Source of the DNA: Lolium rigidum
Lineage: Eukaryota > Streptophyta > Magnoliopsida > Poales > Poaceae
Direction of reading: 5' to 3'
Assembly (NCBI RefSeq): GCF_022539505.1
Contig: NC_061510.1
Location: 92,396,292 to 92,460,291, forward strand
DNA: 64,000 nucleotides
Of the stretch, positions 19,441 to 31,073 are shown one piece after another. The position numbers and the translations under genes were made by a program. Within the stretch, counting starts at the first letter, position 1, and each line of letters starts with the position of its first letter. A model generated the notes under the pieces. It ran no database searches. It was given only the letters and a program-made list of their open reading frames with translations, and had not been told where the DNA came from.

Positions 19441-22430
19441 AAAAGCATATGATAAAAGATCACCGGTATCCCATACGAGCAAACACCAGATCTCATGGAG
19501 ATTTCGAGTGGAGGTTCTCTAACGCGGGAATATATTTCGAGACACGTCCGGCCGTCCGTACGTACCAAACATGCACACCCAGATATATACAAACGACTGG
19601 TCACACAGCCCGCCAGTCACCTTCCCCTTTCTATCTTCCTGGCTAGCTAGCGAACATCCGCTACGTACCTATGCTCCAATGGAAAACGTACATACATCTC
19701 CATCGATCTCCATCGTACACGCATCGCATTTTCCTAGCTTGGTACCCAACAAATCCATCCGTGGTCTGCAGCTAGCCAATGGAACGGCAGATAACGCTGA
19801 TCTACGTACCACTCCTATGTTTTGGCAACCGAAAAGCTAGCTACGTACTCCTACTCACTTTGCTCTTCTCCAGCGGGGGCAAGCACGGAGATGCCAAAAA
19901 TGGCGGTGCCCTAGCCTTTGGGAGGTAGTGGGGGAGCAGCCGAGCAGGTGACCCCAAAGGCCGCGCGATCGGGGCGAGATCGTGCCGGCCAGCGACGTAC
20001 TGCTGCTGTCCCCGCGAGCGTGTCCACCCCGGGTTGGCCGCGCCGTCCGGCCGTCCGATGCGCGCAGCCCCGGCATCGAGATCACCGCGCCTGCATGCGT
20101 ACTGACGACGCGGCCATCTACTCGATCTCGGGCACAAAGGTTTCATCTCATAAGTTAATGGCTACTATTTTGATACAGTTGCAAATCTGGGTTAAAAGGT
20201 GGTAGGGCTTGGAGGAGCTAGCAGACTGGAAAGCTGGAAAGGCCAGGACAAGAGTGATGCAATGATCGACTGGATTAGTGACCCAGATCGAGCTTTAGAG
20301 CGTCAAATCGGGCTTCAGTTGATCGACCTTAATCCAAAGGCGAGGAAAAGGAGGTGAAGCAAGCGTGGGGCAGACACACTGGACAGACGGAGAGTGACAC
20401 CGCATGCAGCGATTGGGCGCTCCGCCTACCGCTAATCCTTAGTCGAGAAGAAAACAAAATTTTCCTAAACTGAGACCTAAGAATGACGGATGTAGTTTTT
20501 TAAAAATAATATTAATCTTATTCATTGGAATGGAGGTAGCGACGGTGAAAACTTCTGCTCACATGAAATTTATCTTGGGAACTTGTTTTTGCATCGCGCC
20601 AAGAAAAAACGTGGGCCTGTTTTCGCTTTAGATTTTCCATAAACTAATTCCACGAGCTTCAAACTCGATCTGGCTACAAGAGAACTCCTCATAATGCAAT
20701 GCATACTTTACAACGCTTTACATATGTGTTGCAAAATTTCAGCATAGATACACAACTGTTTGTTGTTGAGTTCATCTATTATCCAACGTACAATAAGTGG
20801 CAACAAATAGAACGTAATGAAAAATATGTATGTGTTGTGCACTAAGATGCTATGGCCAAATGGAAAATCAGGTGAGATATTTGGCCAAATGAAAATTTTC
20901 AAAAGTACATTCACCAAGGAGTAGCTGGAAGCCCAGGAAGCCCAGCATGGTCATGTACCCCGGCGTGACTCAAACGCCTATGTTCCATGACCTGACTATG
21001 GATGACGGCTATGTCTGGTCCAAGTCGAGCTGCGCTATGGGGATCATCGGCGTCTTTGACTCGAGAGTTAATTCCAACTACCCTTCATTCGAAACACTGG
21101 GAGCCAGGAGCCAGGAGCCCAGGATACAAAAGCTATGATGTCAAGATTAAAAAATATGATTTTTTAAACACATTTATGTAGATTCAAACGAAAGAACAAA
21201 TGATCACACTTTATTGCTACATTTATGGTAGAATCTCTTTGCGACCATGCTTACCTTGATAGGTATGCATAATAGCCTCGGTACTAATAGTCTGGACATA
21301 AGCCCGCTAAAACAAAAAATACAAACTAGATCAATTTTTGTAAAAAAAAAATACAGCTAACCTCATAAATTTTGACTGCGAAGCAAGACGGAGTACAAGG
21401 GTTGATATTCTGACAATTTGAAGAGAAGAAAAACGGAACTCACAAGAAAAGGGAAGGGCCTCGTGGCGTCGAAGACTTGAAGTGGACGTTGACCGACGAT
21501 CACCGGATGTGGCCGTGCGTGAGCAGCGACCGCCAAGGTGGCCGTGCGCTTGATCTCCGAAGGTGACCGGCCAACGAATCTCGGTGGCACGGTGGCCTCA
21601 AGGAAACCCTGAACGGATGGTGGAATAGAGCGAGCACATAGATTGGAGATTTACACCACTGAATTACAAGAAAGTGAAACAGACCAAGGATGGGATTGAG
21701 GAACTCATTGTTATCTAGATCAGGTTGTTTTAAAATTTCCATTTCAGAAATATTTACTTTTGAAATCCTGGATTTGTGTAGATTCAAATCTATCTAAATG
21801 TGTTTTGTTGTACATGTAAATCTACATGTAAATCTAAAATTAGCCATGATGAGTGTGTCGAGATAGAGCCTAGTGCTGCTTAGTGCCATTTAGTGCCAGT
21901 GTGCTGCTCACCACACAGGAAAACCCACCGGTGTGGCCCCTCTAGGTAGCATTTGTGTTACACATTTGATGATAAATATGCATTTAGACAACTCAACAAG
22001 AAATGACATCGTTAGCTTTACAGTTGACAATAGAGAAAAAATGCTGATCCTAGCTTACCTACAAAGTTTTACATAAAAAATGTACTAGTCAAAATTGCAC
22101 TATGAAGATCCCCATATCAAAAACTCTATGCCAAAAATGGTACGGCTATTTTCATAGAGCCGGTCAAGCACGGGATTCCGAAATTTGGCAGTCCTCACGA
22201 GCTTCAGAGATACAACAGATCACGTGAATTTTATTACTCCCTGCACGCTAAACTAATTTGCATATCAAATTTAGGCAAAGTGATTTTCGCAACTTAATTG
22301 GATGCTCCTAATCTAGCCAACGTAACTCTATCCGACAATGATGATTGAGATCCACAACAACCTCTTTCATGCAATGACAACAGTGTGAACCTCATCTACG
22401 TTGCGGCAAATATTACTGTTGGTGATTTTT
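19441..22430. other. Intergenic region, no gene recognised
   Basis: Mixed composition. A GC-rich patch at 19880-20100 is open on both strands but shows no domain. 20945-21138 reads as a short open frame (MVMYPGVTQTPMFHD) with no homology I recognise. 21450-21600 looks like promoter or repeat debris. No terminal repeat or RNA gene can be supported. Confidence 0.4.
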
Positions 22431-22433
22431 TCG

Positions 22434-22740
22434 ATAAAGGGAATATATTAATATCTAAAGATACCAATTACACCCAGCATCTGCAACAACGCAATATCCT
22501 AATAACATTACAGATACACACAACCAAAAAAGAGAAAAAGAAAACTAAGAAATAAAAGTCCCGCTACACTATCCTAGCCCTACCAACAGTAATACATCCA
22601 CCACCAAGATAACACCTGAAATTTAGACTCTACAAAAGCAACACCTCGAAAAGGTGATGGAGAGATGTAAAGATTTTGGTACGCTCCTTGGTTGGACGGC
22701 CCTAAATCGAATGATGTAGCTCGTAGAATTTTTTTCCTAA
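22434..22740 (-). mobile_element. LINE-type 3' tail, truncated
   Basis: On the minus strand it ends CCCTTTATCGAAAAAA, preceded by ACTTTTATTTCTTAG and CTAGGATAGTGTAGCGGGAC. The same block recurs at 28456-28680 with about 85-90% identity by eye. A tail of this kind with a terminal A run fits a non-LTR retrotransposon inserted in antisense. Confidence 0.55.
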
Positions 22741-22989
22741 CATCATGTATGGATGTACGGTAGATCACGAACGGTCGAACGGAGACCTATGGACTCGTCA
22801 AAAGTCCATGGTGCAGGAGCTCGTTTCCGACGGTTGTCTGTTCAAATTTTCCCGTTTGCTTCCACGCACACAAACCCGGACGCGGGAACCGACCACGTCT
22901 GATGATGGCCGGCAGCGGCAGCAGCGCTCTGAAAGCCATGAATATTGTTCCTGCCACCATGTTCGTCAGTCACCAGTATTTAGTTAGAG

Positions 22990-23640
22990 GGGATCTAGGT
23001 CAAGGACAAGAGCCAGCAAGAGGTGAGCGGGGGTGTGCTTGTTAGCACAGAGGCCAGGAGTAATACACTTTATTTGTCTTCTTTCGGGAAGGTAAGATTA
23101 CTAATACGGCACCCAAGATATTACCACCTTATCAAACAAAAAAGGAGTAAGCAGCTCGCCGTTGGGTTGGTGATCAAAGCACGTTCTAACTGCATTTGCA
23201 GACTTGAACGATATCTACCCTTTCGGTGGAGTTCTTTTTGCTTTGCTCGACAAGATCAACTACGCTATTTCTCAGGCCTTGGAAGAACTACTTTGGGAAA
23301 ACAAATAGAATTTGAGCCATTGTACCTTCCTATGGAGAAAGAGGGTCAATTCTATATGGAAAGTAGCCTCTTTGTCACTGCATAGGTTGGCGGAGTCAAC
23401 AACAGGAAGCCTTCGCATCCAGTGCCCATTCTTAAGAAACAAGGGAATTGACAAAAGGTACTGGTACTTCGGAATCCGGGGCCCGCTTTTTACTATTAAG
23501 TGGTGGGCTATACAAGTGGGAAAGTACGGGCAGTTGCATGTTTCCTTTGTTTCAAAACAATGTGAAAAAGGCGGGTGTGATGAAGTTGGGAGGAGGGGGC
23601 AAGGTATATAGAATGTGAACAATGGGTGGAAATCGGAGAA
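22990..23640. other. Possible organellar (mitochondrial) DNA insertion
   Basis: Moderate GC, no transposon motifs, and a texture like grass mitochondrial intergenic DNA (for example GGCCCGCTTTTTACTATTAA, TGTCTTCTTTCGGGAAGG). I cannot name a mitochondrial gene in it. The call rests on composition and impression only. Confidence 0.3.
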
Positions 23641-24499
23641 TAGTGCCAGAACTGCCGTTGCACAAATATGAGAAATCAAGGGTTGTGGATGGTGGAAAGT
23701 ATCGAGTTGTTCTAGTTCCTGGCCTTGGTGGTTGGCCCATGCCCTGACGACTCGACTTCGGCTCAAGTCCATGCTTCCCAAGCTTTCTTCCTTTTCCAGC
23801 TTTGGTTGGTACAGCTCCAGGTGGCAATTCCGGTATCAATTCATGTCACTAATGCACAAATCTTGCTTTTTCTACCTTGGAGTATCTTAATTTAGAAGTT
23901 GCGTCACAGCATGACTGTGTTTATGACGCCGCGAGGAGCAAATGCGCGGTACATGTGCAGAGGTTCCCCACTATCCCATGTAGATGTAGAGAGACGCAAA
24001 TGCGTAGCAAAGGTGAGCATAACGTGTTGCCGCCGATGCTATGCAATTTAGGTTGACGAGTAGCGAGGGCGACTGCCTCGTCCAATTTAGGGTTATTGTG
24101 ATGTGCTTTCGAAGTGCAACATGAGGTTGCATCGTTCTTTTAACCCTGAAGAGGGGCATGTGCGTAACTGAAAAGAAAAGGAGTTGCAGGTAGAGCTTCG
24201 TGCAAATGAAAGATGGTTGTGTCTTACTGCTTATTTTGCAAGGAGAGCATACGTACATCAGGTGCTATGGTGGAGATCGACACTGCGATATTTCTGGCAC
24301 ATGAGCTGCAGGGAACCCTGCATGCATGCTGAGCCTGACTGCCTGAGCGTGGCATGTTCACATATCCGCGTGTCATGGAGCCGCAGCCGGAGCGGAGCGC
24401 CTGGATCCGGCGGCGGGGCACGTCGCGCGACGCGTAGAGGATTCTTTCCGCACGTACTGGAGTGGTCCTGGCATCCTGCCGCGCGTATGCGTCCATCGG

Positions 24500-24770
24500 A
24501 AAAAACACCACCACCGTCCTCGCTGGGCGTGCGCCGCCCGCCCGGTGTTGCTGGAGGGAGAGCTGTTGCAGAGTGCCAGCCAGCGAACTGAGCCTCGACG
24601 ATGCGTGGCCTTGTGCATGACAGTGTGCGCCTCTCGGAAGATGCAGCGGATAGGTTGGTCCCTTCCCTCCTGCTCGCTAATCAGCCTTTTGTCTACTCTT
24701 GCGCTCACATCGTCACATTCGGACGTTTATGTATGCTATCGTTTGGTGGATGATCGACCAGCAATAATAC
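24500..24770 (+). repeat. Dispersed repeat, inverted partner of 5060-5420
   Basis: Shares CGTCCTCGCTGGGCGTGCGC (24516), GCAGAGTGCCAGC (24569), TAGGTTGGTCCCTTCCCT (24651) and GCTAATCAGCCTTTTGTCT (24675) with the minus strand of 5060-5420. Family unknown. Confidence 0.6.
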
Positions 24771-24789
24771 ACTACTGGCAGTGAAACGA

Positions 24790-25980
24790 ATAGCGTGTTT
24801 CTGGATTCATATATGAATGATTGGCCGAGTTTCTCTTTTAAGAATTAAAAACGTTAGCTGCAGAAAGAAAAAACGAATTGAAAACGTTTAACATGTGGAC
24901 GATGTTACTTAGCCGTGCAAAAGGTACGCAGGGTCCGTACTGCGTCACCATCAGGTTTGAATATCACACAAGAAAACGAAAAAGCCAAATTATGCTAATG
25001 TAGCACCGACACATGCATAAGGAGCTCTCGGAACTCGCGAGCATCTAGCTAGGCCATGCCCCGTCCATTACAAGTCACAAACGCAGCTAAGCCATTTTGG
25101 TGCTTTTCTTGCCTCTCTTTCCTTGGGTTTCATCTTTCCCTCATACCTAACACATTTACAAAAATTTATAAGGCTTTAGTCTAGACTTTATATATATAAA
25201 GCCACGAACGGTACCGAACACATAGTCTCGGTACAAACCACCACACAACAGACACACACACGCACGCCGAGCTAATTGCTATGCGGATCTCCTATTTTCG
25301 CGAGAGAGCTCACAAGGCACATTGTTCCTTATAATAGCAGAATTTCGAAAAGTTGGGTAACCAATTGCTTTGGGGCTCCTGTCTGAGCGAATGTTGGCTA
25401 AACCAGATGTTGTCGCGAAATGGGAATGCTTGTCATATAAAAACACACCCAAGCTTGTCCTCTCGTTGAAGAGAGGATTGGGATTTCTCTAAAAAGAGCG
25501 TTTAATTTACGGTACTTAATAGCATTTTACTTTACTTGTCATTTACTTTCTAGGAAACTATAAACTAGAAACAAATTCTTGCATCGTTTGTTGTTTATTT
25601 TGTTGAATTTACTAACCAATGCCTTTAGCTCCTCGTGGATTCGACAACCTCTTCTATCGAAAGGTAGTACAACTGATCCCTACACTTGTGGCATTATCAG
25701 GTGCATGAGATCAGGAATTTTGCTATGCAGGATAGAGAGTGTTTATTTGTACAAATGTGGAACGATAGAGCACATGTTAGGGTTAGTGAATCTCTTGCAA
25801 ACTTTGGGAGATTGAAACAGCGCACTATATTTTTGTTAAATTCGGACTTGAATATGGTCTTCATTTGTTGGAGCTCGCTCGCACTGTAACCCCACCTATT
25901 TAATGAAGTTCATATTTTACCCGCATAATATTCCATGGGTGAAACTCATTAGACAGGCATAGTACAACAACTCATCAGCA
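24790..25980. other. Intergenic region, no gene recognised
   Basis: 25160-25330 contains a TATATATAAA sequence and a CACA-rich stretch like a plant leader, but no ORF follows. 25680-25880 reads as a weak open frame without a known domain and could be decayed LINE sequence. Confidence 0.4.
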
Positions 25981-25984
25981 CCCC

Positions 25985-27250
25985 ATGTCATTTGATCCCA
26001 AAGGATCATTCTGGTGGAGAGATTGCCTTGCTCATAATGAAACATATAGAGAGATGACTAAGGTCACAATACATAATGGTAAAACTGTCCTACTATGGAA
26101 GGATTCACGGGACGATGAAACCAGAGAGCTTACATACCTCTACCTATATTCTTTTGCCAAGCAATGGAACATTAACTTGAAACATGCCTAGAATTCAATC
26201 AACGGGAATATATATGACATGAGGATGGGTGACCGACCGGGAAGTTTGACCAAGGGTAAGTAATTGACTAGAGATTAAGTGTAGTTAGAGACTAACGGAA
26301 ATATTAGAAATTGTGAAAAAAAGGGAGTGAAAAAAAATGGATAAAAATATTAAACGAAATAGCATTTTTGTGAAAAAAATAAAAAAAAAAGATCAGCAGC
26401 CCCGCGGGGACCTTTAGTACCGGTTCGTAAGGAACCGGTACTAAAGGTGGGAGGCCTTTAGTGCCGGATAATTAGTACCGGTTCCAAAACCGGTACTAAA
26501 GGCCCTTTGGAACCGGTACTAAAGGGGGGTTTTTCTACTAGTGACATGTTCCACCTACCATTATCAGAGATTGCCCATGAAAAGATGGAAGACATCAGGG
26601 ATGAAATTATAAACCTTAAGATGAATGATGACAATGACGAGTGGAATCAACCAAGAAGGTATACACCCACCTTATTGGTCAATTTAACACCCTAAAACCC
26701 ATCCTGGAAATCTAGAAAACATGCAATCTTTCCAGGCATAAATTCTTTGCCTGGCTTCTCCTACATGGTAGATTAAATACGAAAGTCCTAATGCTCGAAA
26801 AGAACTTCCACGTGGAATTCTCTGACTGCATATTATGTGACACATGCCCACAAGAAACTATTATGCACCTATTCTTTGAATGCTCCTTCAACAAAGCTTC
26901 TGGTGGGCATTAGGAATTAAATGGAACACAGATTTGGATTTTCATGACATGATTGTCAATTCAAAGACAAGATATGCAATGGACTTTATAATGGAGATAA
27001 TTATTACTGGATGCTAGTGTCTTTGGGAAAAGAGGAATGATGCAATATTCAAGGACATGTCACCAATGAATAGCATATGTGTATCAAGAATGAAGCACTT
27101 TTTCAATTTGACAATGTATAGAGCTAAGCCCATACTCAAGGAAGGATGCGAGCATGGATAGATAACACTTGAGTTGTAATAAGGATCTATCGTCCTAGAC
27201 TTGTAAATATCACATCTTATATATAAATGAAAATGACACAGTAGGGAGCA
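25985..27250 (+). pseudogene. LINE ORF2 C-terminal fragment (zinc-binding RT region), interrupted
   Basis: The start reads KGSFWWRDCLAHNETYREMT, KVTIHNGKTVLLWKDS and NGNIYDM. A 322-bp insertion (26222-26543) follows, and then the same protein resumes as FHLPLSEIAHEKMEDIRDEI and EMNDDNDEW-like sequence. Later frames give RHKFFAWLLLHGRLNTKVLM and CILCDTCPQETIMHLFFECS, which is the reverse-transcriptase zinc-binding domain (CxxC...HxxxxC). Stops and shifts accumulate after 26700. EN and RT domains are absent, so this is a 5'-truncated LINE, plus orientation, with its 3' UTR to about 27250. Confidence 0.75.
26222..26543. mobile_element. Small insertion with a 5S-rRNA-like left end and CACTA-like right end
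   Basis: It splits the LINE reading frame exactly, with ACATG on both sides (26217-26221 and 26544-26548). Joining the flanks restores the LINE frame. The left end begins AGGATGGGTGACC and continues to GGGAAGT, matching the box C part of plant 5S rRNA at 21 of 26 positions by eye. The right part has TTTAGTACCGGTT / AACCGGTACTAAAG inverted repeats (26411-26525) and ends CTACTAGTG, the complement of a CACTAGTAGAAAA-type CACTA terminus. No ORF. Confidence 0.65.
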
Positions 27251-27575
27251 TTTCCCTACTATAAATGTGTCAAAAAATAGGGAAATATAATAATTATCGA
27301 TAGAAGATGTTTTGTTGCACCACAAGAAAAACACAGAAATTTTTGTGAAGACGTGCATGACATGGTTTTCATTGAAACAAACAAAAAAAATCATTAGCTT
27401 GGACATCTGGCAAAGTTTCAATGGAATTGCATGCAAAGTAGGCACAGCAAAAAAATCTTATGGTTTGCAAACCTACAAACCAAAGAAGCTCCATTGGAAA
27501 AAAAACATAAATAATATAATAATCCTATAAACTCATTTGAACCAAACATGCATTTCTATCTTAAAATTGAATATA

Positions 27576-27648
27576 TCCCAAGAGCATGTGCTCGGAAGAT
27601 AGATAGTTATGAATTAACTATCTATCTTCCGAGCACATGCTCTTGGGA
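27576..27648. repeat. Perfect 34-bp inverted repeat with 5-base loop
   Basis: Arms 27576-27609 and 27615-27648 are exact complements. The left arm contains CCCAAGAGCATGTGCTCGG and ends GATAGATAGTTA. The loop is TGAAT. It is a very long perfect foldback for such old surroundings. Confidence 0.9.
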
Positions 27649-27734
27649 GCCATTCCACTTCTCTCGTAATAGGTTTCCCTGTTAGCTCTGTTAGCTCTTC
27701 AGTTTTCTGTCATGAAGATTACAGTTATGAATCA

Positions 27735-27830
27735 GAGATAGCCATTTCCGCGAAGCTGCTTGCAGACCGGCTGTCGCCCCTCATGCCGGCCCTGGTGGAC
27801 AAGTCCCAGAGTGCTTTCAACAACACATAC
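27735..27830 (+). pseudogene. LINE reverse transcriptase fragment
   Basis: About 30 codons read KLLADRLSPLMPALVDKSQS followed by AF. This is the well-conserved stretch of plant LINE RT just before the palm motifs. No flanking RT sequence remains. Confidence 0.7.
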
Positions 27831-27839
27831 TCACTAGAA

Positions 27840-28440
27840 TAACCTATAATTTTTTTAGCAAAGAGAATAATCCATAATTACAAAAGATATTTGGAAAAGC
27901 CAGCTGAACTACAGAAGATTCTCATCTAGTAAGAAAAACAGGTTTATAATGGATTGTAGTCCTCCGTTCAATGGACCTTTATGTATTCTCTCGACTCTTT
28001 ACGTTGTCTATTTAATTTCATGCTGGTCAACTTATGCACTATACGAAAGAAGATGAAGAACATGTTCCATAGACATACTAGAAAACACCCAAAACCAAGC
28101 CAGATGGATGGATGGACGTACATTGGCTTATAGCACCGTCCACAACTGATGCTTTCTTGGGTTAAGTATAATTTAGGCATTTTGACAATTGAACCTAAAT
28201 GTAAAGAGATTTGACTTACAGCTAATTAAGATGAAAATAATTAAAATTGTTAGTGGTGATTTGATTCTTTGCTTGCATCGGAACGAGTAAAGAATGGTCT
28301 TCTCGGTTTAATATTTAAAACAAAGATGTCCTAAAATAACGAACCCAGAACCAAAATTAATTATATTGGAAATGTGATTAGATGGCTTGGATGGTGAGAT
28401 ACCTTAGGGCATAAAACGGCCCATAGTGGCAACGCCTATT
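27840..28440. other. Intergenic, nothing recognised
   Basis: AT-rich sequence with no supported feature. Confidence 0.4.
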
Positions 28441-28449
28441 GGGTGTTGG

Positions 28450-29270
28450 TGTCACATTTTTTCGATAAAGGGGAAATATTAATATCAGGAGATAACAAAT
28501 AGATCTAGCCTCTGCAACAACGCAACACCCTAATGGCAGTACGGATGCACACAACCAAAAAAGAGAAAAAAGAAACTAAGAAATAAAAGTCCCGCTACAG
28601 TATTCTAGCCCTAGCAACAACAATACATCCACCACCAAGACAATACCTGAACTTTGGGCTCTCCAAAAGCGACGCCTCCAAGAAGGAAATAGTGCACAAG
28701 CGTTGTCGTTGTCCTATCAAAGTTCTTAGGTTTTCACCCTGAAGATATTCCCCGCCTCAAAACAATGCCTTCAACAAGGTAGTTGCTAGGATTTTCACCC
28801 TAAAAGCTAAGACTCTGAACTTCACATGTGTTGTCGCTCCCACTTTCATAATTCTGTTGCGAAGCTTGGAACACCATGCAAATACCTCAACAACACATAG
28901 ACTTGATCATCCATTGCTAGTCCTCCAATCCGGCCTCCATGATGATCTTTTCGGCACCCTCGTGCCGGCCCCAACACACAGGGAGCGGCCTAGGGGTGCT
29001 TGCAACCAACGCCACATTGGATTTCCCTCTCGGTAGCGGCCCAATCGGGTGCTTGGTTCTTCTCCCACCCCCAAGGGTCGCCGCCAAATCGCTGCTCGTG
29101 ATTCAACACGCCGACAGTTTGGACGGAGCAATAGGACGCATCTAACTGCTTTGGTTGTCGCCTCGCCATCGTTTGGAGTCATCGCTGCCAAGAATCTGCA
29201 ACTCTCCGCCACCACCTAGGACCCGTTGTCTCTGTCATTCGACATGCCGAGAAGGAATGACGGAGAGACC
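28450..29270 (-). mobile_element. Non-LTR element, 3' part, antisense
   Basis: The minus strand ends CCCCTTTATCGAAAAAA at 28450, like 22434-22740. Going 5' it has a leader-like region with repeated GGTGAAAATCCTAGCAAC / GGTGAAAACCTAAGAAC motifs and a GC-richer block (28920-29230) without a recognisable RT. It may be a non-autonomous LINE derivative. The 5' end is uncertain. Confidence 0.45.
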
Positions 29271-29410
29271 TCAACAAGTCCTAGCTAGGGGACGTAAGTT
29301 CTTCCCACTGCATTACTGAGATTTAGGGTTTAGTGTTCCAATTTAGGACATTATTAGTATATTGGGCCTAGCTTAGATTTGGTTCTATTTTTGTTGATTT
29401 GTAGTACCCC

Positions 29411-30120
29411 ATGGTGGACTATGCATCGGAGACAATTGTCGATCCAGTATGGAGGGGGCTTGCCGATGCCGAATCGTACGCATGTTGCCACATCCACGGA
29501 TGTCTGTCGAATAAAGCCATTGCTCTCGAAGGGACGGACACAAGTCGGTGGTTCTATGGATGTTCACATCACGATGTAAGTATTGTGCTATATTATTTAA
29601 ATATAGCAATCGTAAATGATTTTCTCAAAATTATACCACTTATTTTATTTGTGGGATGGCATGAACTGTGCCTTTGTGGGTTGGGCTGATCCTGAGCGGC
29701 CTTTGCAATTACGACATGCACTATCTACTTTGCGGAGCATGTATGAGAACAACAATAATGCTAGAATTCAGGAGAAAAATCAAATTTTGAGTTGGTCTAG
29801 AATTTGATTGAATAGGAGACTAAGGTGGATAAGAGATATATCATCTTATTGGGGGATGTGAAGAAGTGGATGGCACCATTGAGAGTCGCTGAAGCAAAAT
29901 ATGGCAAAATTAAAGAAACGGTGAGGAGCAAGGTAAATTTGAGTTGGACAAGAGGAAGAAGAAGAGGAACTTGCTACTATAGGAGAACAAAAAAAAAATG
30001 ATGATGGAAGGAAAGAACTGAAGAGGAGAATAAGATGTTGAAATACATGTTGTTTGATCTTGTGGTAGCTAGTGATGCATACAAGAAAAAAATGAAGGTC
30101 AAGTTTGTGATGAGGTAGAT
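29411..30120 (+). pseudogene. GRF-type zinc-finger protein fragment
   Basis: Exon 1 (29411-29575) encodes VDYASETIVDPVWRG, then ACCHIHGCLSNKAIALEGTD and RWFYGCSHHD, with the Cys/His spacing of a GRF-type zinc finger. It ends at a good donor, GTAAGT, at 29576. The next exon resumes near 29650 with NCAFVGWADPERPLQLRHAL and SMYENNNNARIQEKN. A stop follows, and then a Lys/Glu-rich coiled-coil-like tail in mixed frames to about 30120. The acceptor AG before 29651 seems lost (GTGG). Such GRF/coiled-coil genes are numerous and repeat-like in Triticeae. The function is unknown and this copy is broken. Confidence 0.5.
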
Positions 30121-30840
30121 GTTTTTCTTTGGATCTTGCTGGGCGTGTGTGCTAAAAAAACCCAGCATTCATCCAAATCTAGGTGTGTAATATTATTTAA
30201 ATTGTTGTACTGCCGATTGGGTAAAATATGATCTTATTTTAGAAATTGAAAATATACATATTAAGCTGGTAGTATAGAGATCAGGTGTAGGCAGCCAGCT
30301 CCAAATCCGTGGCAGTTTATGTCTACGTCTCCAAAGCGGTTGTCCGGCGGTGTTGCCGAACAACTGTATAGAGAGGCGCCGTTGAAGATGATCTTAATAC
30401 ATGTAAATGTAGAAACCATATTTTTTTTTAAAAAAAAAAGTCTCACTCGCACGTATATCTTTTGTTTTCCCGAAATTTCCCAGTGGAGTGCGCATATGTC
30501 ATGGAGGGTCCCTCGCCGGCGTCAAAAGTATTGTTCCCTCCATGCTTAGTGGGATGTGTGGTTCGCAGCGGCGGAGCCCCGAGCGCAGCGCAGGAGCCGC
30601 CCCCCTCCCGCCGCTCCTACAAATACCCCCGCCCCCTCTCTCCCACTTCTCATCGTGTGACCTCCCCCAGAAATCCCAGCTGTGAAGCTCAGCAGCCAAA
30701 ACAGGAGTCAGTGTACGTAGAAGAGAGAAGTTTTCAAATCAGATCGAAATCGAGACGCTGGTTAGAGTCTACCAAGCTTATCTCCCCGCCGTCCACCGCC
30801 GCCACTCGTTTCACACCCTGTCAAGCCGCTCGCCTCCGCT

Positions 30841-30847
30841 TATATAG
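30841..30847 (+). promoter_or_regulatory. TATA box of the FAF gene
   Basis: TATATAG, about 230 bases before the ATG at 31074. A CT repeat (30885-30900) and a CGATCGATC sequence follow, typical of grass core promoters and leaders. A second TATAAA-like sequence (30922-30928) is a less likely alternative. Confidence 0.6.
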
Positions 30848-31073
30848 CGCCGCCGCGTGCACGCTCCCGGTTTGGTTTGACTCTTGCTCTCTCTCTCTCT
30901 CGATCGATCTCAAGCCACCAGATATAAACGCACGTACACTTCACGCGATAGCAGCAAGCAACTCTGACCGTAGAAGCTACCTTCACTCTCCTACCACTGC
31001 TACCACTGCACGGCTGTGCGGCCTCTTCTTGCTACTGTAACCTTTGACGCTACCTGCGACGACTCCAGCAGAC

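Noticed and set aside
19840..20146. GC-rich ORF pair near 20 kb
   Set aside because: Open on both strands with no domain or start context. Probably repeat or promoter debris.
31044..31073. Upstream TTG start for the FAF protein
   Set aside because: It is not an ATG. The ATG at 31074 has good plant context and starts the family-like protein.
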